This document shows, in pieces, positions 45,817 through 54,668 of a stretch of 64,000 bases of DNA. The stretch comes from Laspinema palackyanum D2a (GTDB lineage: Bacteria > Cyanobacteriota > Cyanobacteriia > Cyanobacteriales > Laspinemataceae). Made by a program: the position numbers and the translations under genes. Positions within the stretch are counted from its first letter, which is position 1. The number at the start of each line of letters is the position of its first letter. The notes under the pieces are model-generated. The model had not been told where the DNA came from and searched no databases. It saw only the letters and a list, made by a program, of their open reading frames with translations. The stretch spans positions 1-64,000 of the forward strand of contig JAMXFF010000026.1 of the NCBI GenBank assembly GCA_025370845.1, written 5' to 3'.

Positions 45817-45885
45817 TGGGATGCGCTCAATCGGTTGAATGAGGTGTTTCCGCCGGACGATCAGCATCACGAATCTGAAGGTTAA
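45817..45885 (+). pseudogene. In-frame extension after the TGA of the six-module protein
   Basis: Immediately after TGA (45814-45816) the same frame stays open for 22 codons to a TAA at 45883-45885. It encodes WDALNRLNEVFPPDDQHHES and EG, with a composition like the tail before it. This looks like the original C-terminus cut off by a nonsense change, or read through. Loss of a tail is less likely to hurt function, because the six modules and helix are intact. Confidence 0.55.
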
Positions 45886-47376
45886 TTCTGAAGTGGATTA
45901 CCCCAGGGATCAGGTCTCGTTGATGTGAAATGGGCAAAGATAATACAAAAATATCCAGAGATTGGGTGAAAAGAACAAATAAAACGGGTGTTCCCATCGG
46001 CGATCGCCCATAGCTAGAGCTACTCCCTTCTTGAAAGGATGAGGCTCGATCTAGCTATGGGCTTTTGCTTGAAACCCTCTATACCACCCCTAAATCCCAG
46101 GGAACATTCCGCAGGGCCAAAAAACCCCCAGAATTTGTAGGAACAATTTGATAAAAGATACTGACCCGAATGATTGAAACTCGTTATAGCTCCGGTTTCT
46201 TCCCCTGTCTAAGCGGCTGGATATTTTTTGTAGCACCGTCAAACCAGAAGAGTTTTCCCTAGAGTTAGACCCTAGAGTTAGAAAGGAATCCGATAGGAGA
46301 AACGGAATTATTTATCTAGGCTATCCGTACAATTTCGGAACCCATTTTTGGGATGAATCTGAGGGATGAAAGCCCAAAAGTGAGGGTGAAAACTGAAGTG
46401 CTAATTCCTACGAGATTTTAGGATACGGATAAGAGAGTGCGTCAGAACAGGAAAGGTTAGAAACCGGGTTTCTTTACCCAGTCTCGACCCATTCGCCACC
46501 AACGAGGACCAGAAAGCCAGTTTCCGGTCCTCTGAATTGAAGAAGCCCGAATTAATCCCCTAAAGCATCGGTTCAGCCATTATAAAAAACCTGTCTTAAC
46601 TCTGTCTTGAGCAGCGATGAAGGGTTTTTTCTCCGTAATTTCACGGAACCCCTAGCGATCCCCAAACCCGAAGTCTCAACCGACTAATCCGGGTCAATGG
46701 AATCCCGAGCCTGGGAATATTCCCTGAGAGATTTACCCTCTGTAGATAAAACTTTACCCAATTTTTATTCTTCCTGCTTCTGGGTTCATTGGTCCTTGCC
46801 CGGTCCGGTTATATAATTTTTTTAGATGGAATCCATAGAGCAGTAACTTTACTAAAGATTTACACACATTTCCCTGTTATATAGGGAACAATAGGATTGA
46901 TATCATATCAATGACTTTATGGCATCCCCCTTTAGAGATAAGCTCTAAATGGGAATTGCACCGATTGTAGATGCTCTACAGGGGATGACGATCGTCGATC
47001 TGGAATCTCATACTGTAAAGAAAGCGAAACCCTTACAGAGGTTTTCCGTCTTCGAGCAGGTAGGGGGGGAGTTTAGGGGTGAGTGGCTTTCGAGATCGTC
47101 CGGTTTTGGAGGGCTGGAGAGTCATAGAGTCATCGAAGCATAACCCGTCTGAGTCTGAGTTACCCGGTTACATCCAGCAGTTTAGAAACCCTTCCTCGCC
47201 GATAGAGCAATCACTCTGGCGATCGCGATTATTCCCTCGCGAACCAATTTTTTGAGGGGGCTTCATAAAAGTTAACCTCCGGTTGAGGGAGACTGGAGAA
47301 ATTGAGGGGTGAAATTCCGGATAATTTTGAAGCATTTAAACGTCATTCTATTTAGTCTATAACAGGAGAGGAACCC
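45886..47376. other. 1.5-kb gene-poor stretch with hairpins
   Basis: I find no supported gene. At 46006-46062 GCCCATAGCTAGAG pairs with CTAGCTATGGGC and is followed by TTTT, a possible terminator of the sigma operon or an sRNA end. Near 46870-46888 TTCCCT/AGGGAA forms a short hairpin. A 17-bp palindrome lies at 46896-46912. The last 100 bp hold a good ribosome-binding site, GGAGAGG, before the next gene. A 64-codon frame at 46949 has no support. Confidence 0.45.
46896..46912. promoter_or_regulatory. 17-bp perfect palindrome, possible operator
   Basis: ATTGATAT-C-ATATCAAT is a perfect odd-length palindrome with half-sites of eight bases. It sits 465 bp before the first COP23 gene. A dimeric regulator site is possible, but nothing identifies a binder. 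Confidence 0.35.
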
Positions 47377-47922
47377 ATGAATCTTAAACAGCTATTACAA
47401 GTCGCGATCGCTGGGGTTGTAGCAATCTCTGTTCCCCTGATCAGCGCCCAAAAATCTGTAGCCCAGTCGGGAGCACCTTTGAGTTCCTTTCAGTGTCAGA
47501 TTTCTGCGGATCAACTCTTCGTCACCCTAGCGGTTCGCCAAAATGGACAGGTGTCTGACCCCATGATCGTCTGGAAAACCGAGGAATTTAGTGGTGCAGG
47601 ATACACCCCGGAACGCCGCTGTACAGAAGTCACGAACCGTCTCAATTCCTTGTTACAAGAAAATAACCAGAGTTTACAGGGACTGTACATGACCGCTGGA
47701 TTAGTTAATGGTGAGGCGGTCCTCTGTGCCGTTAGCAGCACCCGAGCCGGTTGTAATACCAGAAATGTCCTGTTTACCCTCAACCATGCCAACCGTCGCA
47801 ACCCCAGCCAAATGTTAAGAAATCTGGCAAGTGCGGGGGTTGTGGGTAGTGGGAACGCGATTCAAGAGTCCGGAGGACAACCCTACGTTGATTTAGATAT
47901 CTTAGTCAATCAACTTTTCTAA
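47377..47922 (+). CDS. COP23 domain exported protein 1
   Basis: The 181-residue protein has a signal peptide (1-30, ending SVAQS). The COP23 domain begins FQCQISADQLFVTLAVRQ. It contains PMIVWKTEEFSGAGYTPERRCTEVTNRLN, a GLYMTAGLVNGEAVLCAV strand and GCNTRNVLFTL. The four cysteines suggest two disulfides. COP23 was found as a circadian-oscillating membrane-associated protein in Cyanothece; the function is not known. The ATG has GGAGAGG 5-6 nt upstream. It is followed 113 bp later by a paralogue. Confidence 0.85.
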   Translation: MNLKQLLQVAIAGVVAISVPLISAQKSVAQSGAPLSSFQCQISADQLFVTLAVRQNGQVSDPMIVWKTEEFSGAGYTPERRCTEVTNRLNSLLQENNQSLQGLYMTAGLVNGEAVLCAVSSTRAGCNTRNVLFTLNHANRRNPSQMLRNLASAGVVGSGNAIQESGGQPYVDLDILVNQLF

Positions 47923-48035
47923 TCCTCCTATTCTTGGAACTTGTACAAAGTATTTTGCTGGAAATCGCCGAGGCTTGGCGAGCTGGAATGGCAAGATTTC
48001 AGTGGATTGGTCCAGTCAGGAAAGAGAACCAAATT

Positions 48036-48569
48036 ATGAGTCTGAAAAAAATGGGCCGATGGGTTGCAGCCCTTTTACTGGCAACCCCAGGAGGTTTACT
48101 CCTATCCCCCAGCAGTATGGCGTCATCCCCCACTTCAGTGGTGTCTTTTGAATGCCAGCCCTCGGATAACTTTTATACGATTCGAGCGGTCCGAACCGAT
48201 GGTTCTGTCTCAGAGTCGATGATTTCTTGGAAAAATCAAGACTATCGCAGTTCCGATGAATCTCTGGCAACCTGTCAGCAGGTGTCAAACCAACTGAATG
48301 CGGTGTTGCGTAATAATGGCAACAGCCTGAGTGGGTTATATCTCACCGTTGGACGAGTCAATGGGGAGATGGTCGTTTGTGCCGTGAATGGCACTGATGT
48401 CGGCTGCAATCGCCAGAATATTTTGTTTGCCTTCAATGGCAATAACCGCGCTGAACCCGGTAGATTGTTGGCGGGATTGCTCGGGACGGATAGCTTAATT
48501 AACCTAGTCGTAGTGGGGAATTTGCTGCAGGATTTTTCCCCCCTGCCTACGCTAATTTCGACCGGGTAG
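48036..48569 (+). CDS. COP23 domain exported protein 2
   Basis: The 177-residue protein has a signal peptide (1-30). Its domain FECQPSDNFYTIRAVRTDGSV parallels the upstream protein, with MISWKNQDYRSSDESLATCQ replacing the TPERRC stretch, then GLYLTVGRVNGEMVVCAV and GCNRQNILFAF. The four cysteines are kept. I chose the ATG at 48036, with AGGAAAGAG upstream; longer forms include unlikely residues. Confidence 0.82.
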   Translation: MSLKKMGRWVAALLLATPGGLLLSPSSMASSPTSVVSFECQPSDNFYTIRAVRTDGSVSESMISWKNQDYRSSDESLATCQQVSNQLNAVLRNNGNSLSGLYLTVGRVNGEMVVCAVNGTDVGCNRQNILFAFNGNNRAEPGRLLAGLLGTDSLINLVVVGNLLQDFSPLPTLISTG

Positions 48570-48973
48570 TGGAGATTCTGTTTGAACCCCAAGGAGAAAA
48601 AAAGTGAGGAAAGCGTATGAGCTTTATCCAGATAGCCCGCGATTTGTGCGGAACGCGGCGCGATCGCCAAGCTTTGCACCGCCCGATCGCGCCGGTTGGT
48701 CACTCCTTGAGAGTGCCTATTTGTAAATAACCTAGAGAGAGGCGAAACTTTCTCTAGGTTTTTTATTCAGAAAAATAGAGAGAAAATATCAAAGGTTACC
48801 GGAGCAATTCACGCTCTCGGCAGATCCCCTCACCAAAGCGCTATCATCCTTCAGGTTCCCCCCGGATTAAAATTCCTGTGCCGGGGTCTAACCTATCAGG
48901 AAAACATGGGCTTGAAGGGTTAAAAATTCTCCCGTCAAACCGCTCGATTCAAAACTCTATATTATCCATTTTT
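48570..48973. other. Intergenic region before the protease gene
   Basis: 404 bp. Besides the terminator at 48729 and a HIP1 cluster near 48660, I see no feature. An open frame from the GTG at 48878 leads into the protease, but its first 32 codons look non-coding. Confidence 0.4.
48729..48765 (+). terminator. Terminator of the COP23 pair
   Basis: AACCTAGAGA / TCTCTAGGTT with a 12-nt loop and a five-T tail forms a clear intrinsic terminator, about 160 bp after the second COP23 stop. Confidence 0.8.
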
Positions 48974-49966
48974 ATGCTATTATTTGGTCGATTTCCGACT
49001 TATTTGTTCGCCACAACTGGCGCTGTGGCGATCGCCTTGGCGCTGCGGATGAACCTGGCCCTCCCCCTGGTGGCGAGTCGCTCCTTAGATCCGGAACAGG
49101 TGAATGCGATCGCCTCCCAAACTACGGTGATTATTGCCCAAGGTTTACAAGAAGGAGACATCGAAGCCCGCCAAGAATGGAATCCAGGATCTGGGGTGAT
49201 TGTCGCCCGGGATGGCAATACTTACTCCGTCTTAACCGCCCTCCATGTCGTCAGAACCCGCGAAGTGGTTTATGGGGTCAGGACCAGTGACGGCAAAGTG
49301 CATCAAGTAGATGATGTGGAGACCCAAAGTAATATTATTCCCCTGGGAGAAGAACTAGGGGAATTCGGCGAGACGATTGAGGGACTCGATCTGGCGATCG
49401 TCACCTTTACCAGCGCTCAAGACTATCCCATTGCAGTGATGGAAGACTCCCCCCACATCGATCGCGGTGCACCTGTCTATATCTCCGGTTGGCCCAATCC
49501 GGAAGACGAAAGCGCCCGCCGAGTCCGCGAGTTCCGAGAGGGAAATCTTACGGACATTGCCAATCCTCCCTCGGATGATGGGGGATACAGCTTGCTCTAT
49601 ACCAATGAGACAAAGCGGGGGATGAGCGGAGGACCCGTTTTTAACCAAGAGGGCGAGTTAGTCGGCATTCACGGACGGGGACGCGCTCAGGAAGACCGCT
49701 ATTGTGTCGATCCTGAGTTAAGCCAAAACAATAGTTGCGGGATCCAAACCCTGCATTTTATCGATCGCGTTCAACGGGAGCAACTGGCCCTCTCCTTTGC
49801 AGAACCTCCCGTGGATCCAGAGGTGATCGCCCACGGGATGACCAATATGGAACAGGCGGACACGATTGAAGATATTTATAAAGATTTTACTTTCTTGCGA
49901 TCGCTCCTACGGGATGGCCCCTCTGGGGGTTGCTCCAGCCTCTTACTGGGAGAACCTTGCAACTGA
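48974..49966 (+). CDS. Trypsin-like serine protease, exported
   Basis: With the ATG at 48974 the protein has 330 residues, including an N-terminal hydrophobic segment that works as signal or anchor (3-31). The trypsin/HtrA-like domain has its full triad: His91 in LTALHVV, Asp139 in LDLAIV and Ser218 in GMSGGPVF. There is no PDZ domain. The C-terminal part contains VDPELSQNNSCGIQ and ends in a Cys-rich tail (GGCSSLLLGEPC). Such proteins are often TPR-linked surface proteases in cyanobacteria. The porin start lies 131 bp downstream. Confidence 0.85.
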   Translation: MLLFGRFPTYLFATTGAVAIALALRMNLALPLVASRSLDPEQVNAIASQTTVIIAQGLQEGDIEARQEWNPGSGVIVARDGNTYSVLTALHVVRTREVVYGVRTSDGKVHQVDDVETQSNIIPLGEELGEFGETIEGLDLAIVTFTSAQDYPIAVMEDSPHIDRGAPVYISGWPNPEDESARRVREFREGNLTDIANPPSDDGGYSLLYTNETKRGMSGGPVFNQEGELVGIHGRGRAQEDRYCVDPELSQNNSCGIQTLHFIDRVQREQLALSFAEPPVDPEVIAHGMTNMEQADTIEDIYKDFTFLRSLLRDGPSGGCSSLLLGEPCN

Positions 49967-50097
49967 GACGCCCGACATTTCCCCATTTGGGGACTGCTTC
50001 CGAGAGAATGAGATGGGAAACACCCTACCCCCTTTCCTCCCTTTATGTGGCATTTTATCCCAGAGACCTTATCCACCGCTTGTTTTATCTGACTCGC

Positions 50098-51990
50098 ATG
50101 AAAACCGCTATTGCTGGTGTTGTCGTCTTTCTCGTCACGTTGCCCTCCATGAGGGCGATCGCTTCTCCTGCCTTGACGCTTAGGGGAGAACCCTCCCAGG
50201 CAGAGGACTGGCAACTGATTGAACCTACAAAAGAAAGTCCCAACGCCCTAGCACACAGCCGCACCCTGAAGGGTGGGGCTAAACAGACGAAGCCTGCCTA
50301 CGCAGGCTCATTGAGAAAACAGGTCTTTGATACCCGGATTTGGGAGCAACTCCCCCTCTTGGGGGATTTTGGGATTCCTTCCCCGGACGATGTTTCGGAT
50401 TCCCCGAGGAATAAGCCCCCGGTTCTCTTGTCTCAAGACTATCCAAATCCACCCATATCCGAGCAGTCGTCTCCTGTCAACGGGACTTTAGACAATCGGG
50501 ACCCGCTTTTCCCCCTCTCTCAGGGACTTCTGGATGGGGATCCAATGGCTCAAACGACCTCAGTCTCCCAACTTTCCGATGTGCAACCCACGGACTGGGC
50601 ATTTCAAGCCCTCCAATCCTTGGTTGAGCGATACCGTTGTATTCAAGGCTATCCGGACGGGACTTTTCGAGGCGATCGGGCTTTAACCCGCTATGAGTTT
50701 GCTGCCGGGTTGAATGCCTGCCTGGAACGGATAAATGAGCAGATCGCCAGTGCAGGGGAAGTGATTTCTGGCGATGATTTAACGGCCCTCGAACAATTGC
50801 AACGGGAATTTGCCGCAGAGTTGGCGACGTTACAAGGGCGGGTGGACAATTTAGAGGTGCGAACCGCTGAATTAGAGTCGCAACAATTTTCTCCCACGGC
50901 AGTGTTGGGGGGAGAAGCAATTTTTGCTTTAACCGGAGGAAGTGGGGGAGAACCCCCGGGAGAGGGAGAGAATAATCTGGTGTTTTCTTATCTCGCTCGC
51001 GTCGGGGTGGTGGCTTCTTTTACGGGGAGAGATCGACTCCGACTAGAGTTATCTTCGGGGAATTTTAGCGATCGCGGTTTTGCCAATCCGGAGTCTTTTA
51101 ATACGGATATGGCTTTGCTGTCTTATCAAGGGGGATTTGGCGATCGCCTAGTCTTGGATAAGTTAGAATATCGTTTTGCTGTAACGGATCGCGCGGTGGT
51201 TACGTTACGTCCGGTTGGCTTTAGTTTAAGTAGTGTTCTCACGGCTAACTCCGGCTATTTTGATGCCGGTCGAGGTGCTCTGTCCCGGTTTGCGGAAGCG
51301 AGTCCGATTTTTAAAATTGGCAGTCTTGATGCCGGTGCTGGGGTGGATTGGTTACTCAGCGATCGCGTGAGATTACAGGCAGCTTATGGCACGCGCAATA
51401 GTAGCAGTCTGATAGAAGGCGGTGGGTTTGTCGGTGGTGATCATAGTGCGACGGGGATACAACTGCTACTCAAACCTACTAATACTGCGATCGCAGGGTT
51501 AACCTATGTGAATGCTTACGCTAAAGATGGCCGACTGGATACTTTTACCGGCAGCTTTCTGGCAGATACCGCAGGGATTATGGATGAACCGGCTCAGATT
51601 AATGCGATCGGGGGTTCCCTGCAATGGCGCTTTCATCCTAACCTCACTTTTGGTACCTGGGGAGCCTGGATATTCACCAACTCCACCGTCTCCGATGCTT
51701 CTGCCACCACCACCACCTACCTCTTTTCCCTAGGATATTCCGACCCCTTCGGCAGACCCGGGGACTTGCTCGCCTTGCTCGTTGGTCAACCCCCGAAATT
51801 AGTGGATGGGACTGATTTATTTTTAGGGGAAGACCCGGATACCTCTCTCCATTTTGAAACCTTTTATCGCTGGCGAGTCAGCGATCGCATTTCCATTACC
51901 CCGGGCATTATGTACATCACCAATCCCGAACATAATGCTAATAATGAAGATATTTTTATCGGCACCATTCGCACCACCTTCCGCTTTTAG
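50098..51990 (+). CDS. Iron uptake porin (SLH plus OprB-type barrel)
   Basis: The 630-residue outer-membrane protein starts at the ATG at 50098, a signal peptide (1-23, ending AIAS). Residues 24-155 are a linker. The SLH domain at 158-210 (LSDVQPTDWAFQALQSLVER ... GYPDGTFRGDRALTRYEFAAGL) anchors it to the cell wall. A coiled coil at 225-262 follows, then an OprB-like barrel to the terminal TFRF. This architecture is the cyanobacterial iron-uptake porin group. A hairpin repeat is embedded in the linker. The small gene after it begins 14 bp from its stop. Confidence 0.9.
   Translation: MKTAIAGVVVFLVTLPSMRAIASPALTLRGEPSQAEDWQLIEPTKESPNALAHSRTLKGGAKQTKPAYAGSLRKQVFDTRIWEQLPLLGDFGIPSPDDVSDSPRNKPPVLLSQDYPNPPISEQSSPVNGTLDNRDPLFPLSQGLLDGDPMAQTTSVSQLSDVQPTDWAFQALQSLVERYRCIQGYPDGTFRGDRALTRYEFAAGLNACLERINEQIASAGEVISGDDLTALEQLQREFAAELATLQGRVDNLEVRTAELESQQFSPTAVLGGEAIFALTGGSGGEPPGEGENNLVFSYLARVGVVASFTGRDRLRLELSSGNFSDRGFANPESFNTDMALLSYQGGFGDRLVLDKLEYRFAVTDRAVVTLRPVGFSLSSVLTANSGYFDAGRGALSRFAEASPIFKIGSLDAGAGVDWLLSDRVRLQAAYGTRNSSSLIEGGGFVGGDHSATGIQLLLKPTNTAIAGLTYVNAYAKDGRLDTFTGSFLADTAGIMDEPAQINAIGGSLQWRFHPNLTFGTWGAWIFTNSTVSDASATTTTYLFSLGYSDPFGRPGDLLALLVGQPPKLVDGTDLFLGEDPDTSLHFETFYRWRVSDRISITPGIMYITNPEHNANNEDIFIGTIRTTFRF
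50263..50308 (+). repeat. Palindromic repeats inside the porin coding sequence
   Basis: ACCCTGAAGGGT at 50263-50274 and AGCCTGC-CTAC-GCAGGCT at 50291-50308 encode the linker residues TLKGGAKQTKPAYAGS. They look like intergenic repeat sequence translated in frame, consistent with insertion into the unconstrained linker. Confidence 0.55.
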
Positions 51991-52003
51991 GAGACTTCTA
52001 CCC

Positions 52004-52405
52004 ATGTCTGAACCCGTTTCTAAATTCATCCTCTCCCTGACTGTATTCCCCATCCTGTTGGGACTCCTTTCATCCGCCAAGGTCATCGCCCAAGAACCCG
52101 AACCCTGTTTAGTCGAAGCGAGACCCGGGACCAGTCCGGTTCCCGCTTGTCCCCCCAGACTCCGCACCCCCATTCAACCCACTTTTTCCGAAGAGGAAAG
52201 ACGCGGATTTGAACAGCGCGGATTTGACAATTTTTTACGGGATGCCCTGAATGGGAATAGTGACCCGATCGGTGGCGGAACGATTGGTGGGGCTGTGGAA
52301 AGTGATGCCGGACTCGCACCGATTTCTCCTGAAGTTCGGGGGATTGGCCCGACTTTTGACCCGACTGATGTGATTATTCCTCGCGGTGGGGTGAGGGGTC
52401 GATGA
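52004..52405 (+). CDS. Small exported protein downstream of the porin
   Basis: The 133-residue protein has a signal peptide (1-29, ending VIAQE). The mature part is Pro/Gly-rich and has 'PCLVEARPGTSPVPACPP' with two cysteines, a helix EEERRGFEQRGFDNFL and a Gly-rich end. I recognise no family. Its AGGAG overlaps the porin stop codon and lies 11 nt before the ATG, so it is cotranslated. A periplasmic partner of the porin is a reasonable inference. Confidence 0.7.
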   Translation: MSEPVSKFILSLTVFPILLGLLSSAKVIAQEPEPCLVEARPGTSPVPACPPRLRTPIQPTFSEEERRGFEQRGFDNFLRDALNGNSDPIGGGTIGGAVESDAGLAPISPEVRGIGPTFDPTDVIIPRGGVRGR

Positions 52406-52707
52406 GATTTATAACCACTGATTTCACTGATTTTCACTGATTGTTGCAAAATTTTACAAAATTTTCTTTAAAAAAGGGAAATCCTATTGACAGGGGGGAT
52501 TGACTCTGATAAATTTTTATTTATAATGGGAGGCTTTGCAAAAATTTTATTGGAGTCAATATTTCTATTATGAATATGATATTGTATTCCGTCAAGAATT
52601 GCAACCCCCCCCACGTGGAATTTTTGGCGGCACGTTCCGGTGGAGGTGAGGATGAAGGGAAAGCCGGGATCTGCTCACCCCTTCATCGGGAGAACAATCA
52701 ATGTTTA
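52406..52707. other. Intergenic region, AT-rich
   Basis: 302 bp with repeated AAAATTTT motifs near 52445-52470 and no gene. It separates two convergent transcripts and may contain their ends, but no clear terminator is seen. Confidence 0.4.
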
Positions 52708-54219
52708 CTATCCCAAAAATAGAGTATAAGCGGGATTTTTATTTTCATCCCAATAGCGATATCCGACATTATCGAGAAATGCCTGCCATTCCTGCATTTC
52801 TTCGGGCGGGACTTGCATTCCTACGACAATGCGCCCGTAATCTGACCCATTGTTCCGGTAGTGGAACAAACTGATATTCCAGTTGCGACTCATGTGGCCG
52901 ACGAATTTCATTAAAGCACCGGGTCGTTCGGGAAATTCAAAGCGGTAGAGTAATTCATTATGGGCGAGGGGGGAATGTCCTCCGACCATGTGCCGGAGAT
53001 GTAACTTAGTGAGCTCATCATCGGTGAGGTCGAGGGTTTTGAATCCATTGGCCTCAAAGGTTTCTACCATGTTGGCGGCATCGGCGCGGTTGGCAATTTG
53101 CATTCCGACGAAGATATGGGCTTCTTTTTGGTCGGCGATGCGATAGTTAAATTCTGTGAGATTTCGTCTCCCGATACAGTCGCCAAATTTGCGGAGACTT
53201 CCCGGTTCTTCGGGAATGGTGACGGCAAAGATTGCTTCGCGACGTTCCCCAAATTCCGCACGTTCGGCGACGAAGCGGAGGCGATCGAAGTTCATGTTGG
53301 CACCGCAGGCAACGGCAATTAAGGTTTCGCCTTGGATGCCTTCTCGTTCGACATAGGCTTTTGCACCGGCGATCGCCAAGGCACCGGCGGGTTCTACAAT
53401 CGATCGCGTATCTTCAAACACATCCTTAATCGCCGCACAAGTATCATCAGTGCCGACGAGGATAATATCATCTACATATTGTTGACACAACCGGAAGGTT
53501 TCTTCCCCAACTTCTCGAACTGCTACCCCATCAGCAAATAATCCCACTTGAGATAAGCGCACGCGATGTCCCGCTTGCAGGGATTGGGACATGGCATCGG
53601 CATCGATGGGTTCAACGCCAATAATCTTAATTTCTGGACGTAAGCGCTTGACATAGGCGGCAATTCCCGAAATCAAACCACCCCCCCCGATCGCCACAAA
53701 AATGGCATGAATCGGTTTCTGATGTTGCCGTAAAATTTCCATGCCAATGGTTCCCTGTCCCGCAATCACATGAGGGTCATCAAAGGGATGAATAAAAGTT
53801 AATCCTTTTTCCGCCTCCAATTCCCGGGCATAAGCATAAGCATCATCATAAGTATCCCCATGCAACACCACCACTCCCCCACGGGATTTGACCGCATCCA
53901 CCTTGACTTGAGGCGTTGTCACCGGCATCACGATAATCGCCTGAGTTCCTAGACGGGAGGCACCGAGGGCGACCCCTTGAGCATGGTTACCTGCGGAAGC
54001 GGCAATCACCCCTTTTGCCAGGAGGTCCGGCGGCAGTTGCGCCATTTTGTTGTATGCACCCCGCAATTTAAAGGAAAACACGGACTGCATATCTTCCCGT
54101 TTGAGCAGGAGTTGATTATCCAGTCGGGCGGAGAGATTGGGGGCATACTCTAGGGGCGTTTCTTGGGCAACATCGTAGACACGGGCGGTCAGGATTTGGA
54201 CCAGGTAATCGCAATACAT
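52708..54219 (-). CDS. ilvA: Threonine ammonia-lyase, biosynthetic
   Basis: IlvA deaminates threonine to 2-oxobutanoate in the first step of isoleucine synthesis. The 503 residues include the PLP lysine in SFKLRGAYNKM (Lys51), the SAGNHAQGVALGA segment near 75-87, and the phosphate-binding GGGGLISG near 182. The C-terminal part from about 325 has two ACT-like regulatory domains (EEPGSLRKFGDCIGRRNLTEF and ERPGALMKFVGHMSRNWNISL), where isoleucine and valine bind. The length fits the regulated biosynthetic form. Confidence 0.96.
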   Translation of the reverse strand: MYCDYLVQILTARVYDVAQETPLEYAPNLSARLDNQLLLKREDMQSVFSFKLRGAYNKMAQLPPDLLAKGVIAASAGNHAQGVALGASRLGTQAIIVMPVTTPQVKVDAVKSRGGVVVLHGDTYDDAYAYARELEAEKGLTFIHPFDDPHVIAGQGTIGMEILRQHQKPIHAIFVAIGGGGLISGIAAYVKRLRPEIKIIGVEPIDADAMSQSLQAGHRVRLSQVGLFADGVAVREVGEETFRLCQQYVDDIILVGTDDTCAAIKDVFEDTRSIVEPAGALAIAGAKAYVEREGIQGETLIAVACGANMNFDRLRFVAERAEFGERREAIFAVTIPEEPGSLRKFGDCIGRRNLTEFNYRIADQKEAHIFVGMQIANRADAANMVETFEANGFKTLDLTDDELTKLHLRHMVGGHSPLAHNELLYRFEFPERPGALMKFVGHMSRNWNISLFHYRNNGSDYGRIVVGMQVPPEEMQEWQAFLDNVGYRYWDENKNPAYTLFLG

Positions 54220-54312
54220 GGGGTCAGGGGGGTTGGTAAAAACGGGATAGTCTTTTATTTTACGCTACGGGGGTGACCCCTCTTTACAAGAGTAGGTTTT
54301 TTACGCTTAACT

Positions 54313-54587
54313 GCACCTCCGGTTCCCTCCCCTTGGCAAGGGGAGGGTTAGGGTGGGGTCCTCTTGAGGTGGCAAAGCCACTTCACGCACTCTTAGAGGC
54401 GATTCCCTACGGGATAGCTCCGCTTACCGCGCCTGTATGGAGCCGGATGCCAATCTCTTTCTTCGGGAGGTGCTTAAGCGGCTCCCGAGGACCCTTTACC
54501 CACCCATTCCTCGTGACATGGCTTTGCCATGTCACGGGAACCCCACCCTAACCCTCCCCTTGCCAAGGGGAGGGGACCGGAGATTAA
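54313..54587. mobile_element. MITE-like palindromic element, copy 2
   Basis: The left arm (GCACCTCCGGTTCCCTCCCC then AAGGGGAGGGTTAGGGTGGGGT) and the right arm (complement ending ACCGGAG) match copy 1 at 33204-33483. Compared with copy 1, the GACATGGC/GCCATGTC hairpin is at the other end and the CTACGGGATAGCTCCGCTTACCGC block is inverted. A second hairpin, GAGGTGGC/GCCACTTC, is near the left end. It lies upstream of the Tudor-knot gene and fills most of that intergenic region (54220-54668). Confidence 0.8.
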
Positions 54588-54668
54588 GTTTCCCTAAAGA
54601 AACCGGCCATTTTGTAGGGGAAAAGCTATGATTGCAGACAACCTTTTTTATGGTGAGGATTCCGAATT

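Noticed and set aside
46949-47143. 64-codon frame
   Set aside because: Isolated in a gene-poor stretch without start signals.
49930-50097. N-terminal extension of the porin frame
   Set aside because: It overlaps the protease gene end and lacks signal-peptide properties; the ATG at 50098 starts a clear signal peptide.
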